NCBI GenBank assembly: GCA_011634665.1
Contig: WAEK01000026.1
Location: forward strand, 1-64,000
Source of the DNA: Mortierella sp. BCC40632
Taxonomy: Eukaryota; Mortierellomycota; Mortierellomycetes; Mortierellales; Mortierellaceae
DNA: 64,000 nucleotides
Reading direction: 5' to 3'
In this document: one piece after another, positions 12,139 to 22,750 of the stretch
How the letters are laid out: the number at the start of each line of letters is the position of its first letter
Position numbering within the stretch: position 1 is the first letter of the stretch
Notes under the pieces: model-generated
Seen by the model: only the letters and a program-made list of their open reading frames with translations
The model's database searches: none
What the model was told of the DNA's origin: nothing
Made by a program: the position numbers and the translations under genes

Positions 12139-15092
12139 CTAGTATTTCTGTCGCTGCCTCTTGAACTTCAGCTGAGTATGCTCTTCGACTAAGCGGACCA
12201 GTCTTGCTAGAGTCTCATCTATCGCTTCTTCACCTGCCTGGGGAACATCTTTATCTAGGAGGGGCAAAAGGGTGCCAAGACGCTGGAAATTGATGGATCG
12301 AGAATTTGACCTAGGCTCCGGCTCTGGATCGTTGATATGGTCCATATACTCCAGGTAATCGTTATGAGCTGCATCCAACAATGAGCGTTTGTTGTCCGGC
12401 CTGTCAACTTGATCTTGAGAATAAATGTCATCGCATCGTAACTGTAGCTCTGGTATTTGAATCATGACGAGGGCTATATGCTTGCAGGAACTGGCATTCA
12501 TACGGAAATATGGACATGTACAGCTGATGATCTCGCCAAACGCCAGTCTACTAAAATCGATCTGAATGTCATAAGTCGTCCCTTCTGCCGTAAAAGACTC
12601 CACTCGAAGCAATGTATCATTGATCTGCGTCATTGGTTCACCAACAAATCCATAAGACTCTCTTGTTTGAATGTGTTTTTCGGCCACAATTCTGAAGCGC
12701 GCCTCAATATTCTGCGCAGGGGTTCATGCGACCTGATTTCATGATACCACGGATACACTTTTGCTGAAAGTGGGGGGACAGCCATGAAAGCCAGGATGTA
12801 AATGACGGTGTCTGGGCGCCGCTGATGCCGATCTCGGAAGAAATGTCGCTTGAGGATGTTGTGCCAGGACTCAATAAAGTTGTTTGTGTCTATGGACGAG
12901 TACGAAACTTCCTGTCGATAGCATAGCATCCAAGGGCTCTGAATCCGGGCGACATCCTCATCTTGCTCTGATCCAAAAATATCGCTTGTTCAGGTAGTGT
13001 ATTAGATCGGTCTGTTCTTTCCATTTTTCTCGGTACTCTTGAATACGCAACATGGCTTTTGAGTGAGTAGGCTCTCTCTGGATCATGCGAAGCTCGGCAA
13101 CCACCTATCACAGAGCAAGGTATGTTAGTGGCCAATAGCACTAGGAAAGTACCAAAAGGCATCTTAGCGACGCCTACCTCATCCCTCAGAGCTTTTCTCT
13201 GCTCCACAGGAAGGTGGGAAATGCCACTCAAACGAGTTCTAGCCTCGCGTTCCCAAATACGATACACATGCCAAGCGCAGAAGAAAATGGGGACGTGATT
13301 TTCTGCGAAAGCCGTCTTGATTGCCAGAATCTCAACGTTGCCTTGATCCGTTATCACAGCGTTCGGCTTTGTATGTGTACAAGCTGCCAGGCGAGGAAAA
13401 GATTTCAGTCATCTTGCTTCGAAGGGCCCTTAGCCATCCAACGAGGGTAGAGTTCTCTGTTGTCTTTGTCAAGAGGAATGCCACTGGAACCCCGAATCCT
13501 GTACTCGTATTCTTGACGACGAGGGTGAAAAGATTGGTCTTTTGCCTATGCACACAGAAGTACCGCATATAAGTGCTCTGGCTCAAGAAGGAGAGCTAGC
13601 TGACAGTCAAAGAATCGCACGTATGCACAGTACCCGAAAATGTCATGAGTCCCATCAAAGCAGATGGTTCTTCCATGCGCCTTCAACTGTGTCATTTGCC
13701 ACATTGTGGCGAACCCAAAGTAGAGGCCACTGGTTCGGTCCTCCTTGTCGTAGTAGGTGAACCCGCCGTCATGCTCAAGCTCCTCCATCCACTTCATTGA
13801 TGATAGCACGGGGTCTTTGTCTTTCCTCATCTTTTTGGCCATTACGGAATGCCAGATGTTGTAGACATCGTCGTATGTAATAAAAAGTCGTCGCGAGAGA
13901 AGCGGTCTTTTGCTCGCATGACCTGCATAAACTTGTCATGCTCCATTGTGAGTTGATTCATCACCATAGAGATTGTTGAGCCCCCAGAATAAGCTTCCTA
14001 ATAGTCTCCTTGATAGCAGCAGAGACTTTTTGGCGAGTTCCCAGGCCAGTAAAGCTTCCCACGTCGTGATTATGGCCGAAACGATAGGCAATCTGGCATA
14101 CAGTTTGACTTGTCCCATCTGTTCCAGGTACCTTTTTGAGTAATGACCCGAATTTTTGATTGACATCCTTTCCTAATGCTCTGTTTGCGGACTCTAGGCT
14201 TCCCAGACTTTCCTCCGAGCTTCCTGCCTTTGATGACTCGCTTTTGGCCGGCACACTGGCATTGCAGGTACGACCGCGTGTCTCCTTTCTTCTCCTCACT
14301 GACATACTTGTAAGCACTCTTCACCTGGACAAAGTTGGTAGATATCTCGGCCTGATGTTGTTGTAGCCATTCCCCGTACTTGTCGGCGGCTATCGTGAAG
14401 TGAGCTACCTTGTCTGTAACATGAAGTCCTTCTTGTTGAATGAAATCATCCTTTAACAATTTTTCCTGAATCTTCTTTAGCGCAAACTCGTGCAAGTCTT
14501 CAGATATTTGTTTTTGCATTCGCTGAAGAATTAGCGGAAGCAGTTGTTTTTTATTAGGTCTTTTCAGTGTACGGTCGTATTGAAACGAGGGCCAAGGTAG
14601 TCGAGTATTACGCTTACTCACCTCAATCGGCGTCCCTTCTGCCATAGCTATCTTGGGCGCAATGTCGAAGATGGAATCAATCGAGCCTGTATCAGCCTCG
14701 ACCTCACATATTTCATCTTCAGCGGGATCGGCCTCGCGTTCCTCAGAACTGCCCATGTCTTTTTCTTCCGGACTAATGCTACATTCATCGGCGGGGGTCG
14801 GGGCTTTCGGTGCTATTAGAATCATCATGAAAGTCCAGACTTGATTCGCTCTCGAAAAGGGCGGCCTAAAGGGAGAGAAATATGGATTACCAGACCGATG
14901 AAGGTGTATCATCCTCTTCATTCAATCCAAGGCAAAGGCAAGGGAGGCTTACCAGCTTCCGCGCAGACTACTAACGACAAAGCATATCTCGATCTCAGCA
15001 GCTTCCTTTTCGTTGTTTATTCGAACAGTGTCTTCAATGGTGTGGGGCATTGTCTCGGCTGGCAGCTCGCTTTGGATGCGAGACTTGACCAT
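12139..15092 (-). pseudogene. MULE-type transposase gene with SWIM zinc finger, frameshifted
   Basis: Reading from an ATG at 15092, the protein is recoverable only by changing frame about seven times. Four introns fit well: donors at 14975 (GTTAGT), about 14622 (GTGAGT), about 13635 (GTACTG) and about 13178 (GTAGGC). Recognisable parts in order: an acidic N-terminus; a basic FAR1-like segment with RKGCQSKIRV and IAYRFGHNHDVG; the MULE DDE domain with D in CFDGTH, D in VITDQGN, the internal CAWH motif and E in NNFIESWHN; then a SWIM finger (CTCPYF, CKH). MULE transposases cut and paste Mutator-like DNA transposons; SWIM fingers bind DNA or protein. Each frame change coincides with a short homopolymer (14793-14797, 14133-14137, 13981-13985, 13882-13886, 13368-13370, 12975-12979, 12719-12722). 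Either the copy is decaying by slippage or these are sequencing errors. No nonsense codon unexplained by them was noticed. Confidence 0.8.
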
Positions 15093-15282
15093 TCTTATGG
15101 GACGCGAGGGAAGTGATGGAAGGAGTGATTGTGAGTATGGGTGGGCGATGGACTTTTGTCCTTGAAGTGACGTAACAGAATTTAAAAAATGCCGACCTTG
15201 TGGGGTTGGAACATAAGGACACTCCACACACACATAAAAAAGCACACAGTCTCACAGCCTATGGTCATTGAGGAAGCAGGAC

Positions 15283-16528
15283 ATGGATGTACCCAAGGCC
15301 TCGGCAATGGAGCTGGCACCTCTCTACACTGCTCCACGGGACAAGTTCTTTTCTATCGAGTTCCCAGGACACATAAAGAATCTGGAGAGGGTCAAAGAGG
15401 TTCTTGGAGGTGATCAGGCCATTATCAATGCAAGTCTCCATTCAGTGTATTCGCCACCATTGTACCTAGGAAAAAAAAAAAAAAGAAAAGAAAAAAAGTA
15501 GCCCCTCTCTCGTTGCTCAGGCATTAACGCCAATACTTTGTTCGATTGAACGTCTTTCTGGGGGGTATGTGGATACCAGGCCTATCTGGGTGGCGCACCT
15601 CTGGATATTCGATACAGGATCAAAGATCCCTTCTCGATCCCAATCCAGGGAGAAACCCTTTCAACCGCCAATATGCTCTTGAAAGCTACAAAACGATACA
15701 AGGTCAAGCGCAAACCTGGAGCCCAACGATCCCTACCTCCATACCGGGAACCAGCAGAAGATGACGAAATCTATGATGAGAACGAGGCCCCCGAGGTCTC
15801 TTTTGAGATGATTGGTATGATCCCCAAGACGACTCGATTCTCTGGCCTCGCGGATTATCAACATATTATTGACCCCAGGGACGAACTCACCAAAATCAAG
15901 ACAGACCTTGTCAACATCAATTGTGAGTATCCAAGCTACAGACTCTTTCATTTTTCATTTTTTTTTTTTAATTAAAAAAAAATTGATAATGTTTGCAGTG
16001 ACACTAAATCATTACTTTTGTTCGACTATTAGATGAAGAGCTCATCTCTATCAAGATTGACAATCTAAATCCTGTCGAAGATTATTCAACCGTGCAATTG
16101 GTCCCACCTCCGTATATTTCAAAGGCAAACGTGCCCATGCCGTACAAGTAAGTGTCATCCTTTATTAGCACGACTTTTCTTGTCAAAGGGTTCAATAGCC
16201 TCCCATCTCTTTCATTGTATTCTCTGCTCGAACCACTGACACTGTAAATTGGACATGGCCCGGTTTTCACACGAATTGCCGATTTTTTTTCCCCCTTCAT
16301 AGGTACAAAGCGAGGAACGGAACAGAGGACGAGCCTGGTATCGATGACCATGAACTGGAAGAGCAGCTTTACACGAGGAAGAAGGGCGGTCGACGACGAC
16401 ATAAATCGAAAAAAGCTACCGCCTCAACCTCAGCAACACAAAATAATCCCGAAAGTGACGACCCCGAGGGGGAGGAAGAGGCTGAAGAAGGAGAGGAGGA
16501 AGAGGAGGAAGGAGATGAAGAAGAGTAG
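15283..16528 (+). CDS. TFIIIC subunit 5-like protein (Tau95/GTF3C5 N-terminal type), short
   Basis: Four exons: 15283-15429, 15580-15922, 16033-16147 and 16303-16528, giving 276 aa. The N-terminus (APLYTAP, FFSIEFPGHIKN, VKEVLGG) followed by LDIRYRIKDPFSIPI and NMLLKATKRYKVKRKPG matches the N-terminal barrel region of TFIIIC subunit 5. That subunit pairs with subunit 3/TFC7-type partners and recognises the A box of tRNA genes. LVPPPYIS-NVPMPYKYK resembles the linker that precedes the DNA-binding domain in GTF3C5. The frame then ends in a basic patch (KKGGRRRHKSKK) and an acidic tail (EEEEEEGDEEE). Family members are usually about 500-650 aa, so the C-terminal DNA-binding half is absent. Exon 1 is best joined with a GC-AG intron (GCAAGT donor at 15430); a GT donor at 15445 is an in-frame alternative adding five residues. 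The gene is convergent with NAF1. Confidence 0.75.
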
Positions 16529-16536
16529 TTCAGGAT

Positions 16537-16543
16537 GAATAAA
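16537..16543 (+). terminator. AATAAA-like poly(A) signal
   Basis: AATAAA lies about ten bases after the stop of the TFIIIC5-like gene, in the short convergent gap shared with NAF1. Confidence 0.4.
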
Positions 16544-16708
16544 GCAAGTATTGTGTACAATAATATCTTGCTCCATCTCCAGATGAGTGAATGTTCAGTT
16601 TAGGCCAAAGTGTAGGTAAATGAGGAAATATGCCTTCGATGCCATTGTTTATGTTCTTTATTCAGATCATATCAGTGAGAGTTTTTACTAGAGGTACAAA
16701 AAAATGCA

Positions 16709-18771
16709 TTAGAATGGTCCTGGAGGAGGAGGTTGGGGCTGAGACTGAGGAGGCTGAGGATTGCTGTCGGGACCATTGCTCGATGAGTTCTGGAGTTGTT
16801 GCTGCAGCTTCATAATGGTCTCTTGAGCCTCTTGGATTTGCTTCTGGTATAGAGCTTGCTGCTGCTGCTGCTGGTCATAAAGAAGCTTCTGTTGCTGTTG
16901 CTGCAAGAGGAGCTGCTGATGTAACCGTTGTTGTTGCTCAAATTGTTGTTGCTGTTGTTGTTGTCGCTCCAACTGATGATGTTGTGCAGACCCTCCAACC
17001 ATATTCTGGAGCTCACGTTGTTGTTGCATATACCAAGGAACAGTTCCTGCTGCTGCCTCAGCCGTTGCCACAGGACCTCCTGAGGACATTGTTGGGGCGG
17101 AGGCGAGGCTTCCAGGGCGCTGCAAAATCTTGTAGCCGTCGTCATTGGCATTGAATGCTGGCTTTGGAGGCAAGGCAAACCGGGGACGAGGCATGGGTGC
17201 TACTGGCGCGGCAATGGGTCTAGAGGAGGTGTCCATTGGAGTACCACCAAGGTTTTCCTGAGGCATTTTCCGGTCTCGACCTCCCTTCTTCTTTTGCTTT
17301 TGCACCTTCATCCTCTTGTACTCCATTTCCTTTTCGTCATCGGAAAACTCCATCTCGCCTTCGTCAACTTCTTCGTCATATCTGTTACTAGCGTCACATC
17401 CCTTCATGGCTTTAAGAGGCGCTGTCAAGACAATGGCGCTGTGTTCCGATACAGCATATACAGTGGAACCACGAGTGCAACCTGCAGGAATCTCAGAAGC
17501 CTTGTTAAATCGAATCGAGTACAAAGGTTGCTTGACTGGACCAAAGGTCTCAAAAATCTTTGAAGAAAAGCAATAGAAAAATACCAATTAGTCAATGTTG
17601 GGGTATTTCCGCACTGCAGAATCCTTTTTTGTTTATAGTTGTATCCGTTCACTCCAGCATTAAGTCATCTCTCCTCAGTATGCACAAACTCCTTACCTCG
17701 CCTAGAACTTCTCTCTCGTCGGCGGATCCATTTTCGCCCTTTCGAATGACCGCAACAATCGTGCCAGAGTCCAGCACTTGAACATCACCGCTTCCAAAAG
17801 ATTCCACCACGACAACGTTCTCGACAATGCTCTGAACGGCTCCAACGGGGTCAAGATGCATTTCGGGTGTGAGAAGAATTTCGGGCTTCTTGACTTCTGG
17901 TAGTTGCGTAATCTCATTGGCTGTATGAAGAGCGCCGCCTGCAGTCATGTCCGAGTCACCGTCCATGGCATCAATAGCCATCAACACTTTCTCTCGCTGT
18001 TCCAGTGTAAGTGCTGTGCGCATTGTTCTATCCAGCTCTGTCTCCGAATCTGAATCGTCACTATTACAAAGAGTCATTCCACGAATCCGTAAGTACAACC
18101 TTCTGCATCAATAACATGAGCCTGAATGAGCTTTGGAAAAGAAACGAAAAAAAAAAGAGAGTCGCTTACTGGTCGCCGCTGTCGTCACCACTGGAGTCAC
18201 TATCATCGCCGTCATCTGATGAAGAGTCACTCGAGTCATCACTACTTGACTCAAGGTCGCTGGATTCGTATCCGTCTTTAGTGTCTTCTCCGGCAAGAGC
18301 AGCGTCTATCCGGTCATCGGCCGAAGAGACAGTTATAGAAGTGGTTTCATGCTTGACTCCTGTGGCGATATTGGTATTGTCAATGGTTAATCCTGCAGCT
18401 ACAGCTGCAGCTGCAGTATCATGAGTCAACACTACAGCTGAAGCTGAGCTAGCTTCTGTTACTGAACTGACTGATGTATCATGGCTAAGAGTCGCCTCGG
18501 AAGGGGGGTGCAGAGGTGTATCAGAGGTTGCATCCATGGGTTCAGCAGCTGTTGGATAATGTTGTGCATTGGTATCCGCAGGACCTGTTGGCAAAGTGGT
18601 AATATCAGCGCGTTCATCGACATCCATGCAAGTAGAAGTAGAGGCAGACTGAGGAGCAGGAGTGAGAGTTGAGGCTTCCGTGGTTGTGAGTTTTGGAGCA
18701 GCGCTGAGTGGGGCGACGCCAGACTCCATGGTCATTTCCTCCTCGGCTTCTTGGTGGGATAAATTAATCAT
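16709..18771 (-). CDS. NAF1: H/ACA RNP assembly factor Naf1
   Basis: Exons 18771-18170, 18060-17697 and 17557-16709 give 604 aa with phases 2 and 0. The N-terminal third is Ser/Thr/Ala-rich and ends in a Ser/Asp-rich acidic block. The Gar1/Naf1 core runs from about residue 260: EVKKPEILLTPEMHLDPVGA, VEVVVESFGSGDVQ-type strands, LDSGTIVAVIRKG, EVLGEIFETFGPVKQPLYSI and GSTVYAVSEHSAIVLT. Naf1 holds the place of Gar1 on the dyskerin/Cbf5 complex during nuclear assembly of H/ACA snoRNPs and telomerase RNP, and is later exchanged. The C-terminal 200 residues carry a Lys-rich patch (KVQKQKKKGGRDRK), then long poly-Gln stretches and a proline-rich end. Low-complexity Q/P tails are common in Naf1 proteins. 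Start chosen at the first in-frame ATG after the CT-rich leader. Confidence 0.9.
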
Positions 18772-19636
18772 GCTGTCTGCTGAAGAGTAGAAAAGGGTGG
18801 AAGAAAGAGAAGGTTAGAGAAAAGGAGGAAGTCAAGTTTTTTTTTCTCTCAGGTAGGGCTAAGCTCAGTGGCTTCCCTGTTCTCATAACAACAGTCACTA
18901 ATGAGAAGGAGGGAAGGAGGGGGATCCTATACTCTGCACCCAGTTCACTGCACCTTTGAGCGGACAAATGGACTGTAGTGAATACTGCATGCTCCTTTAC
19001 AGGCGCCAGAGGCTGCCCATAGCATATGAGTATGAGAGAGAGTGCGCTTTGGCTATCTATAGCGTGACCAATGTAGGCTGCAGGCCAGGTGCGTATCGAG
19101 TCGCGGGCGGGTGTGCATGGGATCTGAGCAAACTGGAGCGAAAAGGTAAGAGAAAAGAGATAGGAAAAAAGAAAGAACAAAAGAAAGAGAGAGAGAGAGA
19201 GAAGAGAGAAATAGAGAGAAAGAGACAGAGAAAGAGAAAGAGAAGGTGTATAAAGGCAATGTTCCCGTTTGACCGAGAAAAGAAGAGACACACTCACAGT
19301 GGCCGCAGTAGGCTATTCCGCGCGTTTTTTTCTTTCTTTTTCGCGCCGCAGTGCGTTTAATTTGATAGGAAGAGAGAGACAGAGATGGTTGCCCGAGCAG
19401 TAGGTCCCTTGTTTTTTATATTTTTTTTTTTCTCACTTTCTTTCTTTAGCAGTGCCATGGTCCGTTTTTGTTCTGCGGAGCCTCCCCCACGGTGGCAGCT
19501 CCGCATCCCGAACCATGTGTCCCATCTTTTTGACCCAATTCCTCTCTTTTACCTCTTCCCGCCTTTTCTTTTGGACGGACACGCCCCGACCAGACACTTA
19601 GACAACCACATCCACTCTCCCTTTTCTCTTTTCTCT

Positions 19637-19678
<42 letters not shown>

Positions 19679-19773
19679 TCATTCTTTCTTTCTTTCTCTC
19701 CCCCTCCCTCTCCTTCTCTCTCTTTCTCCACTCTTGCATTCTTCTAGGAATCCCACATTTGTCTCATTCACCC
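18772..19773. promoter_or_regulatory. Divergent promoter interval NAF1 / Skt5-like gene
   Basis: About 1 kb between two divergently transcribed genes. A TATA-like GTATAAA lies at about 19248-19254 in the plus orientation, some 520 bp before the Skt5-like ATG. A (CT)n microsatellite (about 19632-19671) and CT-rich leader precede that ATG. On the NAF1 side, purine-rich sequence corresponds to a CT-rich leader on the minus strand. Function of each element is inferred from position only. Confidence 0.4.
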
Positions 19774-21581
19774 ATGGCGGCGAGCGTCTCTCCAAGCCTG
19801 CAGTCAGGCCCAATGCAACCGTCGAATGGAACCGACCGCGACCCTATTGAGCAACAACACCAGTCATCGAACTCGTCCTTCTACAGTGACCTTGCTTCTG
19901 TGGTAGCCCCTCCGGTAGAGGCCCAGCAGCAGCATGGTCATCCAGGCAGTCTCCAGCACTCGCCCATGGACTATGACCAACAAATGCAGCAACAACAGCT
20001 ACTTTTGCAACAACAGCAACTCCTACAGCAACAAATCCAACAGTACCAGCAATTCCAGCAGTTTCCTCCTCAGGAGGAACCCCAGGAGTCGCTCCTGTCG
20101 CATGCGCATCTCAAGCCAGGCCACAAGGCGACTCTTCTCTCCTACACGCAGACCCTTGAACTCTACCGCCAGAACGCTAAAAAGACCAACGACCCCGAAT
20201 TACAGTTTGAGTTTGCGGCGTTTATGATCGATGCTGGAAAGCCTCTGGAGGATCCACAGACACGGGCTGAGTTATTTGACGAGGCCATGAAATTATTGAG
20301 GAAGCTGGCAACGAACGGACATGCAGAGTCGCAACACTACCTTGCTGAGTGTTATGCTTCGGGCTTTGCAAAGGGCAAGCCTGACTTTGACAAGGCCTTT
20401 CCGCTCTGGACCCAGGCCTCCAAGCATGGTCATCCGGATGCGGCCTACAGGACAGGACGCTGCTATGATGAGGGCTTGGGCACTCGGAAAGACAATGCTA
20501 GGGCGGTTCAGTTTTACAGGTAAGCTCGGAGCTGGTGTTGTTGTGTTCTCTCTTTTTTTTTTTTTTTTTCCTTATTTTTCCTCTGGCATCGAGGACTTAG
20601 GGCGATTGCTCTGTTGTTCTTGCTAGGAGGAGAGACATCTGGGCATGGAAAGATGGCTCTCGCTCGCTCGCTCGCACCAGATGCACAGCTTATAGAGAGA
20701 CAGAGAAAGAGAGAGCAGCGTGAAACGCGACGAATGGTCCTCCAAAGGATGGAACGGAGAGGCGGGCGGGGTCGACGCGGAAGTGGAGCTCTGGAATGCT
20801 CAGCTCTGGCATCTAACATCTCCTTTTATATTTTGTGCCCTTGCTTCATTTTTTTTTTTTTTTTTTTTTGGTCCTGATTGATACATATCTTTTTTTTTCT
20901 AAATCTAAAAGGAAAGCTGCATCAGCGAATCATCCCGGCGCCATGTGGCGTCTCGGAGTCGTAACCCTGTTTGGCGAGCTGGGCCTCACGATCTCTTCCC
21001 GCGACGGTGTAAAGTGGCTCAAGCGATCTGCACAAGCAGCAACGCCCGAGTTTCCCTTTGCATTGTACGAGCTGGCACAGCTGCACGAGCGAGGCATTGA
21101 AAACATTGTCTTTGTCGATCCCGAGTATTCTGTCTCGCTTTATTCCCAGGCTGCAGAACTAGGTCATGCCGCCTCGGCATTCCGACTAGGAGAGTGCTGG
21201 GAATATGGCAAGCTGGGATGTAAGCAGGATCCAAGACTCTCGATTCACTATTATACGTTGGCTGCACAGCAGGAACACCCTGAGGCGTGTTTTGCGCTTG
21301 CTGCATGGTATCTTGTGGGTTCACCCGGAGTTTTGCCTCAGTCGGATGCAGAGGCCTACATCTGGGCGAAGCGTGCAGCTGACAAGGGTCTTGCCAAGGC
21401 ACTTCATGCTATGGGCTACTTTACCGAGGTTGGCATTGGACCACGCAAGGATATGGAGCAAGCCATTGAGTGGTACAAGAAGGCAGCCGAAGCTGGAGAC
21501 AAGCGAGCCACTCAACGGCTGGAAGGCGTCCCTGTTGACAAGGACGACAAGAATAAGGACGAAAAGTGCATTGTGATGTAA
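19774..21581 (+). CDS. Sel1-repeat protein, Skt5/Chs4-like chitin synthase activator
   Basis: Two exons, 19774-20519 and 20912-21581, give 471 aa (donor GTAAGC, phase 2). The first 115 residues are Gln-rich. A run of Sel1/TPR-like repeats follows, with repeating A..LA.cYasG, GhpDAAYRTGRCYDEGLGT, AAELGHAASAFRLGECWEYG, HPEACFALAAWYLVG and GLAKALHAMGYFTEVGIGP. The order and content match the Skt5/Chs4 family, which activates and localises chitin synthase III at the plasma membrane. The protein ends in CIVM, a CaaX box; yeast Chs4 is also farnesylated, so prenyl membrane anchoring is likely. The 392-nt intron is long for this window and contains T-runs. The ATG is preceded by a long CT-rich leader; the codon before it in frame offers only a TTG. 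Confidence 0.85.
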
Positions 21582-21679
21582 CCAGAGAGAAAAAAAAAAA
21601 AAAAAGAACACTTTTTGCCTTAGCGATTGCAACCAGCTTCTTATCGAAAGGATAGAGTGCGGAGGATGAGAAGTGATTT

Positions 21680-22462
21680 ATGAACCCTGCCATGCTTTTA
21701 CAAGCTGATCAACAAGATAGAGCTTTAAATCAATCATTCGGCCTCAAGGCCACTATATATTTATTTAAAAGACGAGTCGATGTCCATGGAAGAACATGTC
21801 CTGTTTTGAGAGACAGTGGTCCAGGGATGTCATTTCTAAAGAAAAGTTTGCTACCCCAGTTCTTTACACACTCTAGAATAGCCCCCAATCCTTGGATGAA
21901 CATGGTCAATCGTTTCTTCAGGTTAGAGACCTCGGCTTGACTAATCTTTCACTGTCATGGAGCCGCGTTATAAATGCCATGCCTCACACCACTCCTCTTT
22001 AGTGTTGTCCTAGCCGGTGGAAAAGACGGCTCGGGCGATGAAGTGGATATCGACCGAGTCAGCTGTAAGGTTCTCCGACGAGCAATCCTTTTGGGATCCT
22101 GGCACGTTGAACTCAAGTTAGAGGCTATGAAACGAGCCAAGAACGAGATGAGGCTGATCGAGGCTTTGGCCAAGGAGGATAAACACCAGGCAGAGAGATA
22201 CCCAAAAGAGGGGCTCGAGAGGCGGTTGGTGAGTAGAGAGTGGACAAAGCTGTTGGATGAGTATGGACTGGAAAAAAGTGAGAGACAAGAACTAGAGCGA
22301 GTGAAACAACTGAGGAACCAACTAGCTCATCCGAGGATAGGAGCCAAAGGCACGAACCGGATGATACAGTTGTTACGAGGAGGCGGGCCCTTATTGATCA
22401 GCTTGAGAGAGAAGAAGAAGGAGAAGAGGAAGAAGAAGGAGGAGGAGGAGGATTCCGACTGA
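21680..22462 (+). CDS. Hypothetical protein, small basic/helical
   Basis: Not recognised. An ATG at 21680 opens an exon to 21921; a canonical GT-AG intron (21922-22002, phase 2) joins an exon from 22003 to a stop at 22462, giving 233 aa. The second exon looks coding: a charged helical stretch (LRRAILLGSWHVELKLEAMK, LEALAKEDKHQAERYPKEGL) and ERVKQLRNQLAHPRIG, followed by a Lys/Glu tail (KKKEKRKKKEEEEDSD). The RNxLAHP string resembles the conserved RNxxxH of HEPN-type helical domains, but one short motif is weak evidence. It sits only 98 bp after the Skt5-like stop, so the first exon may instead be 3' UTR and translation may start later, for example at 21898 or 21974. It could also be a fragment. 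Confidence 0.42.
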
Positions 22463-22750
22463 GTTTGGTTGACATTGGATGACATGGATTAGGGATGCAT
22501 TGATGCATTCAAATTGCAGAAAATAGAGTTTTGAGCTGGACCTGTGTTGGGGCCAAATGCCCTGAGAGAAAGGGAAGAGTAAAGAAGAGAGACACGTCCA
22601 CACAAGTCAACTCATTCCTTCCATCACCTTCGTATAAAGGGGCCACCATCGCCCCCTTTTCCTCATCTTTGTCTTGATTTCCTTTCTTTTTTTTTTTCTT
22701 CTTTTTCTTCTTCTTCTTCCCTATTCCTTTCACTGCTCACTATTCCAATC

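Noticed and set aside
19385..19747. 120-aa plus-strand frame upstream of the Skt5-like gene
   Set aside because: Mostly Ser-Leu from the (CT)n leader; likely 5' UTR.
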